The position numbers and the translations under genes are program-made. A stretch of 64,000 nucleotides of DNA from Sphingorhabdus profundilacus (lineage in GTDB: Bacteria > Pseudomonadota > Alphaproteobacteria > Sphingomonadales > Sphingomonadaceae), in the NCBI RefSeq assembly GCF_009769755.1, contig NZ_SDWJ01000002.1, positions 248,001 to 312,000 on the forward strand. The letters run 5' to 3'. A model generated the notes under the pieces. The model was not told where the DNA came from and searched no databases. It saw only the letters and a list, made by a program, of their open reading frames with translations. Of this stretch, positions 52,861-60,925 are shown piece by piece. How positions within the stretch are numbered: position 1 is the first letter of the stretch; each line of letters starts with the position of its first letter.

Positions 52861-53021
52861 CCTCTCCCCTTTAGGGGAGAGGTACGCAGTCTTACGGCTT
52901 TAGCCGTTAGACGAAGTGGAGAGGGGGAGTTGGCGCGCTAACCTCACCGTCGAAGCCCCTCACCAACTGCGCCTAGGCCTGTCGGCCAAGGCTTCGTATC
53001 CTCTCCCCTAAAGGGGAGAGG
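52861..53021. repeat. Palindromic repeat element with CCTCTCCCCT ends
   Basis: Both ends are self-palindromic: CCTCTCCCCTTTAGGGGAGA at 52861 onwards and CCTCTCCCCTAAAGGGGAGA at 53000 onwards, so the 161-base unit is bounded by inverted repeats. The interior has a smaller hairpin around CGGCTTTAGCCG. It fills part of the 422-base gap between the two GST genes. Confidence 0.75.
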
Positions 53022-53027
53022 GTAATC

Positions 53028-53169
53028 TCACGCGAAGACGCAAAGGCACAAAGGGAAGTGTACAAGAGCGAAGCGCTTATAAAATCTCTTGCCTGCCAAC
53101 CAAATAGCGGCCGAATTTAAAGGCTACGCCTTCGTGCCTTCTTCTTCGCGTCTTTGTGTCTTTGCGTGA
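53028..53169. mobile_element. MITE-like 142-base palindromic element, copy 1
   Basis: The left end TCACGCGAAGACGCAAAGG and the right end (53144-53169) are inverted complements over about 26 bases. The centre has GAGCGAAGC and AAGGCTACGCCTT. A closely related unit lies at 53941-54080. No transposase is encoded inside, as for a non-autonomous element. Confidence 0.65.
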
Positions 53170-53194
53170 TAAAAATAGACACAACGTTGCAGGC

Positions 53195-53866
53195 CTAAAA
53201 ATCCACCTGCTCATAATGCTTGGGCGGCGTGATGACTTCCATGCGTTCGGACAATAGCGGGCGGAAGCTGGGGCGGGATTTGAACATTGCGTACCAGGCC
53301 TTGGTCTGCTCATGTCCGGTCCAGTCAATACCGCCCAGATAGTCGGCGACCGAAATCTGCGCCGCGGCGGCAAGGTCAGCCATGCTCATCACCGATCCCG
53401 CCATCCACGCGCGGTGGTCGATCAGATAGTCGACATATTCCAGATGGCCATTGGCAAGCTTCATCGCCTCGCGCAGCACGCGGCTGTCGGGGGGCTGGCG
53501 GTCGATCAGGCGCTTTTTCATGCGCTCATGCAGCAGCGGCTGGGTTACGTCGCCGTAAAATTGTTCGTCAAACCAGGCGACCAGACGGCGGATTTCGGCG
53601 CGATATTGCGCGCTGCCGCTGACCATCGGATTGGCGGACACGGTCTCGTCAATATATTCGGAAATGGCCACGGAATCGACCAGCGTGATGTTCCGTTCCG
53701 CATCGCGCATGACAGGTGTACGGCCCGCGGGGTTCATCTGCAGAAAATCGTCGCGCTGCTCCCACGGATTTTCCCGCACCAAACTATAGGGCACGCCCTT
53801 TTCCCCCAACAGCAAACGCACTTTGCGCGAGAACGGACAAAGCGGATATTGATGAAGGTGCCACAT
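53195..53866 (-). CDS. Glutathione S-transferase family protein
   Basis: 223 residues. HQYPLCPFSRKVRLLLGEKG carries the CPFS thiol motif, unlike the Ser-type GST in the operon. NPAGRTPVM, TLVDSVAISEYIDE and the C-terminal VMSMADLAAAAQISVADYLGGIDW complete the fold. The CPxS pattern suggests that it may resemble glutaredoxin-like or stringent starvation type GSTs. Both ends of the gene are flanked by copies of the 140-base palindromic element. It reads opposite to the TetR operon. Confidence 0.9.
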   Translation of the reverse strand: MWHLHQYPLCPFSRKVRLLLGEKGVPYSLVRENPWEQRDDFLQMNPAGRTPVMRDAERNITLVDSVAISEYIDETVSANPMVSGSAQYRAEIRRLVAWFDEQFYGDVTQPLLHERMKKRLIDRQPPDSRVLREAMKLANGHLEYVDYLIDHRAWMAGSVMSMADLAAAAQISVADYLGGIDWTGHEQTKAWYAMFKSRPSFRPLLSERMEVITPPKHYEQVDF

Positions 53867-53940
53867 AAAGGTCCTGTTAGGGTTGATTGCCGCGAATGGG
53901 AAGGGGGCGAGGCGGTATTTTCTTTAAGCCGAGAGAAATC

Positions 53941-54080
53941 TCACACAAAGACGCAAAGGCACAAAGAAGGTCTAAAGAGCGAAGCTCCTAATTTCGTCAG
54001 CAGCGCATCTTATATCATACAGGAATACATAAAGGCTTCGCCTTGTCATCTTTCCTTTGTGCCTTTGTGTCTTTGTGTGA
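53941..54080. mobile_element. MITE-like 140-base palindromic element, copy 2
   Basis: The left end TCACACAAAGACGCAAAGGC (53941 on) and its near complement at 54054-54080 form terminal inverted repeats of about 27 bases. The interior shares GAGCGAAGC and an AAGGCTTCGCCTT-like motif with copy 1. It lies upstream of the CPFS GST. Confidence 0.65.
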
Positions 54081-54100
54081 GACCAAAAAAACACAACCCC

Positions 54101-54256
54101 TCAACGCTCCTCCCCCGCCTCCTGCTTTTCCTGCTTCGCCCGGGCGGCGTCGATCTTTGCCTCTGCCGCCTTCACCTTTTTCTCGGTCTCGGCATATTGG
54201 CTGTCGAAATCCTGCTGGCAGGCGCCGAGCAGCAGGAGAAGGCAGAGCGCGCGCAT
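54101..54256 (-). CDS. Small lipoprotein coupled to tamB (51 residues)
   Basis: MRALCLLLLLGAC is a lipoprotein signal with the LGAC lipobox, so the mature protein would begin at CQQDFDSQ. The rest, AETEKKVKAAEAKIDAARAKQEKQEAGEER, is a charged helix that may form a coiled coil. Its ATG shares one base with the tamB stop (TGATG), so translation is probably coupled to TamB. No family recognised; it may be an accessory of the translocation and assembly module. Confidence 0.7.
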   Translation of the reverse strand: MRALCLLLLLGACQQDFDSQYAETEKKVKAAEAKIDAARAKQEKQEAGEER

Positions 54257-57200
54257 CAATAATCCTTTTTGTAACGGACGTTGACGTTGGATGTACCGGT
54301 GGTGCCGATCTGGCTCAACACCGAAAGCGCGGGCGTCAGGCTGATCTCCAGCTGCGTTGCGGTATAGCCGCGCGCATCGGTGACGATTTCGACATAGACA
54401 TCGTTGGTGATATATTGGCCGAACGCCACGGCCATTTCGCGGCCCGTCGCCTGATCCGCGCCCAAAATCCGCAGGCGGTTGAGGCCGGTGGCCGATTGCA
54501 GTACGCCAAGCGGGTTGAGCCCGCCCGACCCGCCGCGCAAATTGTTGAGCGATGCGGCAAGCTGCACCGCCTGTATCGCGCTCAATTCGCCAATCGAGTT
54601 TCCGAACAGGATGCGCGCCATGATCTCGTCCTGCGGCAAAGCAGGGGTGGAGCTGAAGCTGATATCGGGGTTCTGACCGGTGCCGCGAATATTGACGCGC
54701 ACCGTTGTGCCGTCGACTTCGCTCGCCGCCGCGATGCGGATGGATGGGTTGGTGGCGGGGCCGCCGTTGAAGCTGATCCGGCCATTTTCCAGTTCGAACG
54801 AGCGTCCGGCAAAGCCGAGTGTGCCGCGCACCAGTTCCATTTCGCCTGCGATACGCGGCGCGTTGCTGGTGCCCGTGACGCGCAGGTCAGCGCCCCATTC
54901 GGATTCCAGACCCATGCCGCTCACATACAGTTCGTCCGGCGCGGTCAGTTTGATGTCGAGTTTCCAGTTGCTCGGCAGCGTGCTGATCGGGTCGGCATCG
55001 CCCGACACACGCGGACGGCCCGACACCGCCTTGCGCCGCACGCCGGTCAGGGTGGCGACCGAGGCTGCGCCCTGGCGGATGATCTTGAAACGGGTTTCGG
55101 GCAGGCGCAATGTCCCGCTGATCAGCGCGTCGCCGTCGGGGGTGTTGGTGACGCTGATCTGCCCCGTGGCGGTGGTGGAGATCAGCTCGCTGCGCGCGAC
55201 GCGGGCCTGATTGAGGTCGAGGTCGAGCTGCAGCGGGAAGCCCTTTTCAGAGCTGAGATTGACAAAGCCCTTGCCGGTGACGGTCCCCTTGCCCGCCACA
55301 GCGGACAGTTCGGTCACCTCCAGCTGGTCGTTGGTGAACACGCCCCGCACGCGCAGCTTGGTCAGGCGCGTGCCGTAGACGTCATTTTCGTAAATCAGGT
55401 CGTTGGCGCGCACGACGCCGGTCAGGCGCGGGGTCTGCACGCGGCCGGAGAAATCCGCCGCGACGCCGATATTGCCCTCAAGGCTCTGGTCCGCCAGCGC
55501 GGCGAGGGAAAATAGCGTGTCGGCCGGGCCGTTATAGCGGATGCCGCCTGACAGCGGCGCGGCGAGCAGGCGCTCGGTCCAGCTTGCATTGCCAGGCGGC
55601 AAGGGGGTGAGGTCGATCTGCAACCGGCCCACGGCGGCACCCAGACGGCGGATGATCGCGCGGGCGTTGCCGCCATCGGGCAGCAGGCGGCCAACAAGGC
55701 TGATGTCCACCGGCTGCGACCGCGACCCCAGATTGCTGCGGACAAAGCGCCGGATTTCCAGCCGCGCATCGGCGCGGGGGAAGGCGGCGAAGGAGGCTTG
55801 CGACCAGTCGATGCTGCCCGTCGCGCGGCCCCGGATGCCGAGCCCCGGCAGGAAGGGATTGATGACCGCGATGTTCACATTGTCGAGCCGCGATTGCAGT
55901 TCCAGCCCGTCGCCATAGCTGCCCGCAAGCTTCACCGTGCCATTGGCGACACGGATGGTGGACAGCTTGATCTCATATTCGTCGCCCTTGGGCACGATGC
56001 GTAAGGGGCTTTCGGTCGAAAAGTCGATGCTGTTGGCCCGGCCCTTCGCCGCGATGCGCCATAGTTCGGGCGTAAGGTCCGCGTTGGCGGCGATGCGGAA
56101 GGGCACCTGGCTGCGCCCCTCGGCAAGGATCTTGGCGGTACCGGTGCCGCCGCGATAGTCGACCTTCGCCCGCGCTGCGGCCAGTTCGATATCGTTGAGC
56201 AACGCATTTTCCACCTGCACATCGGCGACAATTTGCGGGCTGTTATAGAGTATGACGTCCGCCTTCACGATACCCCGCCCGATGGCGAGCGTCTGCTCCC
56301 CGCCGGTCAGCTTGGCATTGTTCGCGACCGCATCGACGACCGCGCGCTGATATTTGCCCTCAGCCGACAGCGCGATGGTGCCGTCAAAGCCTGCGCCCAC
56401 GCCGTTCAGCGTTCCCAGGAACGGACCCGACGCCGCCTGCTGCACCCGTCCGGTCAGGCCGATCCCGGCAAAGTCACCGCGCAAAATGTCGATGGTGAGC
56501 GGCCCGTTGCCCGACAGCATATCGATATCCCCGCTGATCGGCCCATAGTCGGTCGCGCCGGTCAACGTGATCGCATAGCCTTTCGCGCTGCGTGTCACCA
56601 GCCCGACCACATTGGACAGGCCGACGCCAAAGCCCGGCCGCGACGCGGTGACGCGGGCGACGGGGCGATCGAACGTGCCGGTCAGCTGCACCGCCACCGG
56701 ACCATATTGGTTGGAATAGCCCGCGCCGTTGAACACAACGCGGCCACCCTCGGTCACATAGGTTCCGTTGCCGCTGTTCAGCCGGAATTGCGGCGCGACC
56801 ACGCTTGCCCGTGTGATACGCAGCACGCCGTCGGTGCCGTAGCGGATGCCCGCATTGACGAACATCTGCCCGCCAAGGAATTTCTGCACACCGGGGCTGA
56901 ACAATTTGGTCGACCGCGCCTTGACCGTCCCGACCAGCGCATAGCCGCGCCCCAAGGTGGTTTCGAGGTCAACATCGGCGACCACGTTGAACAGCCCGAC
57001 AGAGCTCACTTCGAACCCGTCCACCTTGCCGTTCAGCGCGCCGGTGTAAAAACCCTTGCCTATGTCCCCGACGATCAGCGCCGTCGCATTGATCCGGTCG
57101 GACCGGATTTTCATATTGTCGGACAGCAGGCGTCCATTAGCGATGGCCAGATCGCCGTTCATTTTGACATTGGTCAGCAGCCCGCCCGCAATCTGGTTGA

Positions 57201-58422
57201 TGCCCGTCACGCGCCGCGCAACGGCATTGACCGGAATAAGGAAGCGGTCTTCGCTGCCCTGCGCCTCGCCGGTGACGCGCACATCTTCAAAGGTCGTCCG
57301 GTCAAAGGCGAGCCGTGTCGCCGTCGCCGAATAGGCCACCGTCGGCGCGGCAAAGGCCCCGTTCAGCAGGGCTTTCCCCCGCAATTTGGTGCCGCTGACA
57401 TTGCGGCCGATAATTGCGGGACGCAGCAACTGGATATCCAGCGCCAGATCGTCAAACGCCCCCTGCCCCAAATCCACCAGCCCGCTGGCACCGAGCACGG
57501 CGGAGGCCGAGCGCACGCTGCCTTTGATATTCGCAACGCGCTGGTCGAAGGACGCCGACAGGTCGACCAGGGCAACGGGCGACAACCCGCGCACGATCAG
57601 GCTGTCCGCCATTACCTTGGCCGGGGCGGTTTTGCCCTTGGCCGTGAAGGTCCCGTCCCGCGCAGTCAACGCCACATCGGCCACCTGTGCTGCACCCATG
57701 CTGGCGGTCAGGCGTCCATCCCATTTCTGCCAGCTTCCGCGCCCTTGCAGCGCGGCCTGCACAGGCACCTGGCGCCCCATCAGTCCGGCAACCAGACCCT
57801 TGGCCGGGGCATCAATTTTCAGATCGACATCAAAGCGGTTATCGTCCGGCACGGCATCGAGCTTGAGCGCCAACCGGTCGCCCTGCTCCGACCCTGCGGT
57901 CGCCTCGACCACCGCACGCCGGTCGGCGATTCGCGCCTTGCCGTCAAAGGTCGCGACCTGTTCTTCGCCGGTAATGGCCTTGGCAAAGACGATGCGGTCC
58001 ACCCGCAACCGGTCGATCCGGATATCGAGATCGGGCAGCAACGGATCGCCCCGGTCCGGCACGACATTGAACGCCGGCATCCGCGCCACATTCAGGTCGC
58101 GCGCGGTCAGCGCATCGACATCAACGACGCCCGTCAGATAGGCGAAGGGATGCCAATCGAGCCGGATTTCGGGCGACCGAGCAAAAGCACCCTTGGGGTC
58201 GCGAAACTGCACATCGCGCAGCACCGCGCCGCCATAGATCGATCCGTCGATCTTCCCGATCCGGATGTTCAGACCATTCTCCAGCGCCACCGCTGCGACT
58301 TGCCGTGCCACAAAAGCACGGCCCGACTGCGTATCCAGCCAGACATAGGCGCCCAAGAGCACGGCCAGCAGCACGCCCAACAGAGCCACTCCGCCTATGG
58401 CCAGGCGACGGCCGAGCGTCAA
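54256..58422 (-). CDS. tamB: Translocation and assembly module subunit TamB
   Basis: A 1388-residue protein. An N-terminal membrane helix (RLAIGGVALLGVLLAVLLGAYVWL) is followed by a long beta-rich periplasmic body of repeating LRVDRIVFAK/LRVRGVFTND-type elements. The C-terminal DUF490 domain (about residues 1180-1388) has SGTGQNPDISFSSTPALPQDEIMARILFG-like segments and an aromatic end, VNVRYKKDY. TamB spans the periplasm as a lipid or protein conduit and works with the outer membrane protein TamA. Its ATG overlaps the tamA stop by four bases (ATGA). Confidence 0.94.
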   Translation of the reverse strand: MTLGRRLAIGGVALLGVLLAVLLGAYVWLDTQSGRAFVARQVAAVALENGLNIRIGKIDGSIYGGAVLRDVQFRDPKGAFARSPEIRLDWHPFAYLTGVVDVDALTARDLNVARMPAFNVVPDRGDPLLPDLDIRIDRLRVDRIVFAKAITGEEQVATFDGKARIADRRAVVEATAGSEQGDRLALKLDAVPDDNRFDVDLKIDAPAKGLVAGLMGRQVPVQAALQGRGSWQKWDGRLTASMGAAQVADVALTARDGTFTAKGKTAPAKVMADSLIVRGLSPVALVDLSASFDQRVANIKGSVRSASAVLGASGLVDLGQGAFDDLALDIQLLRPAIIGRNVSGTKLRGKALLNGAFAAPTVAYSATATRLAFDRTTFEDVRVTGEAQGSEDRFLIPVNAVARRVTGINQIAGGLLTNVKMNGDLAIANGRLLSDNMKIRSDRINATALIVGDIGKGFYTGALNGKVDGFEVSSVGLFNVVADVDLETTLGRGYALVGTVKARSTKLFSPGVQKFLGGQMFVNAGIRYGTDGVLRITRASVVAPQFRLNSGNGTYVTEGGRVVFNGAGYSNQYGPVAVQLTGTFDRPVARVTASRPGFGVGLSNVVGLVTRSAKGYAITLTGATDYGPISGDIDMLSGNGPLTIDILRGDFAGIGLTGRVQQAASGPFLGTLNGVGAGFDGTIALSAEGKYQRAVVDAVANNAKLTGGEQTLAIGRGIVKADVILYNSPQIVADVQVENALLNDIELAAARAKVDYRGGTGTAKILAEGRSQVPFRIAANADLTPELWRIAAKGRANSIDFSTESPLRIVPKGDEYEIKLSTIRVANGTVKLAGSYGDGLELQSRLDNVNIAVINPFLPGLGIRGRATGSIDWSQASFAAFPRADARLEIRRFVRSNLGSRSQPVDISLVGRLLPDGGNARAIIRRLGAAVGRLQIDLTPLPPGNASWTERLLAAPLSGGIRYNGPADTLFSLAALADQSLEGNIGVAADFSGRVQTPRLTGVVRANDLIYENDVYGTRLTKLRVRGVFTNDQLEVTELSAVAGKGTVTGKGFVNLSSEKGFPLQLDLDLNQARVARSELISTTATGQISVTNTPDGDALISGTLRLPETRFKIIRQGAASVATLTGVRRKAVSGRPRVSGDADPISTLPSNWKLDIKLTAPDELYVSGMGLESEWGADLRVTGTSNAPRIAGEMELVRGTLGFAGRSFELENGRISFNGGPATNPSIRIAAASEVDGTTVRVNIRGTGQNPDISFSSTPALPQDEIMARILFGNSIGELSAIQAVQLAASLNNLRGGSGGLNPLGVLQSATGLNRLRILGADQATGREMAVAFGQYITNDVYVEIVTDARGYTATQLEISLTPALSVLSQIGTTGTSNVNVRYKKDY

Positions 58423-60605
58423 AACGCCTGCCCGATCGAGACATAGACGCTGATCTTGGATTCGCCCTGTTTGCGGTTCAGCGGCGTCGCCAGGTCCAGC
58501 CGGACCGGCCCGAAATTGGTGTAGAAACGCCCACCAATGCCAAGGCCGAAGCGCCAGTCGTCAAATTTGGGGATGCTGCTTTCATAAACCTGCCCGGCGT
58601 CGACAAAACCCGCGACGCCGAAATTGCCGAAACGGTATCGTGCCTCCAGCGCGGCTTCGTTCATGCTGCGCCCGCCAATGGGGTCGCCGTTAATGTCCTT
58701 TGGCCCCAATTGCTGGAAACCAAAGCCGCGCACCGACCCGCCGCCGCCGCCATAGAATCGCCGCGACGGGGCTAGATCATCGCGTCCGGTTCCACTGATC
58801 GTGCCGACGCGCCCGCGGGCCGCGAGTACCATATTGTCGGTAGGCGCATAGTAAAACGACCCGTCGACTATGGCGCGCGCATAAACCCGCGTCCCTCCGC
58901 CCAGCGATGCTTCGGGTGACAGGCGCACATTCAGGCGATACCCCTTGGTCGGGTTCAGCAAATCGTCGGACCGGTCAAAGCCCAATTGGCCCGGAACGGC
59001 GGCGACATAAAAGGTTTGGCGGTTGCGAAGGCCGCGCGCCACGTCAAACTGGTCTTCCGATGTGGCCAATATTTCGAGGCCCGCCGACCATGTGAATTTC
59101 TTTTGCCAGATCGGCGTCGAGGCATAGCTGTAAAAGGCCGCGACCCGTCCGGTATAGGCCTCGAACGCGTCATAATTGCTGTGCAGTGCCGACAACGACA
59201 TTTCAAAGGTGCGGTCGCGCTTTCCGGCATTGGCACGGGAAAAACTGACGCTCGCGGCCTGTTCCTGCGTGCCGAGCACACCCGCTGCGGTCAACGCCCC
59301 TTCGGGCGGGAACAGGTTGCGATGGGTCCAGCTACCCTCGACCCGCGGACCCTGGCCGGTGCCATAACCAGCGCTGATGGCAAGGGTGCGCGCAGGCCCT
59401 GCCTCTTGCCGGACAAGCAAATCGGCATAGGGCGTGCCATCGGGTGCGGTGCCCTCGCCGGGTACAGGTTCGACCGACACGGTCGAGAGCAATCCGGTGG
59501 CGACCAATGCGGCGCGCAGATCATCGACCTTGCGGCTGTCGTACAGATCACCTGTCCTGAACCGCCGCAATATCGCGACATGTTCGGCATCAAAGGCTTC
59601 TTTCCCCTCGCTCTTGATCTGCCCGAAAACGCTGCGCGCACCGGGATCGACCGGCAGGGTATAATCCCCCAACCCCTTTTCGCTATCGAGCAATATGTCG
59701 CGCTGTCCCACGGTTGCGAAGGGATAGCCATTTTCCGGCAGCTTGATCGAGATATTGGCTTCGGCGGCCAATATCGTGTCGGCAACAATCGGATCGCCGC
59801 TTTTCGGAACGAAGTTGCTGGTGATCAGGTCAGCAGGTTCAACCGGCTTGGTTTCGAAGCGGATTTCGCCCAGATAATAACGTCGTCCGGGAACGACATT
59901 CAGCACGACGCTCAAAGGCTCGGCGGTCGCAGGGGTGCCCTCGGTGGCCGCCGCATTGGTCCGCTCGGTCGCCACACGCACGGTGGCATCGTAAAAACCT
60001 TCGCTGGTCAGGATATCGAGCAGCAACTGACGGTCGGCCCGCGCGCGCTGGCTGACCACGGCGCGTGTATCTGCCTTTCCGCCATTTTTGCCCAGCACCG
60101 ACAGATCGTAAAAGCGGCGCAGGCTGGTGCGGTAGATGTTTCCGTCGGCGTCCACCGCAATGTCGGCGCTGGCTTCCGGATCAAGCCCGTTGATCTTGGC
60201 CAGATAGCGCACCGACTGGCTATCTTCATTTTCTGCGGCCTGGGTCGGTTGCGGCGGGGGCTCGGCATCGAAACTGTCAATCGGCGGCAATGGCTGGTCT
60301 AGCAACGGGTCCACAACCGGCGCGTCGGCCAGAATTTCGACCAGATCCCCATCGCGCAAGGCAGGGTTTGACCGCTCTTGCCCGGCCTGCTCCGTCTGCT
60401 GCCGCACCTCTTCGCTGGAGGTCGTTTCATCCCTGACGTCTTGCTCACGCTGCCATTCTTCGACCGATTCCAGCGGTGCATCGTCGAGGCTGGGGATCGC
60501 GGTGTCAAATTCTTCGTCGCTGATGATATCGACGCCCGCCGCCGTTCCAGAAGGATTTTGGGCAAGCAAGGGTGCACATATAAAAACGAGAGTTAACAGG
60601 GCCAT
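58419..60605 (-). CDS. tamA: Translocation and assembly module subunit TamA (BamA family)
   Basis: 728 residues from ATG at 60605. MALLTLVFICAPLLAQ-NPSG is a signal peptide, followed by an acidic linker rich in Glu, Asp and Gln, then POTRA-like domains (about residues 130-400) and a C-terminal Omp85 beta-barrel from about residue 420. Barrel marks are the RFYGGGGGSVRGFGFQQLGP loop with the conserved RGF, and the end KISVYVSIGQAF with the final aromatic residue. The ORF continues to 60692 without a good start. It forms the outer membrane half of the TAM with tamB. Confidence 0.94.
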   Translation of the reverse strand: MALLTLVFICAPLLAQNPSGTAAGVDIISDEEFDTAIPSLDDAPLESVEEWQREQDVRDETTSSEEVRQQTEQAGQERSNPALRDGDLVEILADAPVVDPLLDQPLPPIDSFDAEPPPQPTQAAENEDSQSVRYLAKINGLDPEASADIAVDADGNIYRTSLRRFYDLSVLGKNGGKADTRAVVSQRARADRQLLLDILTSEGFYDATVRVATERTNAAATEGTPATAEPLSVVLNVVPGRRYYLGEIRFETKPVEPADLITSNFVPKSGDPIVADTILAAEANISIKLPENGYPFATVGQRDILLDSEKGLGDYTLPVDPGARSVFGQIKSEGKEAFDAEHVAILRRFRTGDLYDSRKVDDLRAALVATGLLSTVSVEPVPGEGTAPDGTPYADLLVRQEAGPARTLAISAGYGTGQGPRVEGSWTHRNLFPPEGALTAAGVLGTQEQAASVSFSRANAGKRDRTFEMSLSALHSNYDAFEAYTGRVAAFYSYASTPIWQKKFTWSAGLEILATSEDQFDVARGLRNRQTFYVAAVPGQLGFDRSDDLLNPTKGYRLNVRLSPEASLGGGTRVYARAIVDGSFYYAPTDNMVLAARGRVGTISGTGRDDLAPSRRFYGGGGGSVRGFGFQQLGPKDINGDPIGGRSMNEAALEARYRFGNFGVAGFVDAGQVYESSIPKFDDWRFGLGIGGRFYTNFGPVRLDLATPLNRKQGESKISVYVSIGQAF

Positions 60606-60925
60606 TGTCCGAATCAAAAACGCAACTCCAGCCACCCGAACGCACACACACAGCCCCGCCGCCCCCGATAGCCTGGACATCGGCAGATGCAACCGCCAAC
60701 GGCATTTCTTCTGTTAAAGAACGCGTGAACCGCTATTTGGTTCACGCAAAGACGCAAAAGCCTGTATTTTGGGAACGCGGCCTAGGGTCAGGACCACTTA
60801 AATACACGTGCGAGGTTTGATGTGTGCAAGAAACCCCAACCCGCGCGCTGCTATCTGGCGTGTCCCTGCGGGGCGGGCTTGGTGATGCGGTGTTCCGGTT
60901 GATACCCGAACACCGCACCCCATTC
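60606..60925. other. Intergenic region between tamA and the M3 peptidase
   Basis: 320 bases. It contains a half copy of the intergenic repeat (GTTCACGCAAAGACGCAAAAG, 60741-60761), with the partly complementary GCGTGAACC at 60723-60731. A hairpin GCGGTGTTC...GAACACCGC (60886-60915) lies just beyond the peptidase stop; it has no T-tract. I see no gene. Confidence 0.5.

Noticed and set aside
56233-58446. 737-codon plus-strand ORF antisense to tamB
   Set aside because: It is opposite a full TamB with membrane anchor and DUF490 end. The antisense frame has low-complexity Arg/Gly/Ala composition.
58986-60302. 438-codon plus-strand ORF opposite tamA
   Set aside because: It is a shadow of the Omp85 barrel gene and has no family marks.
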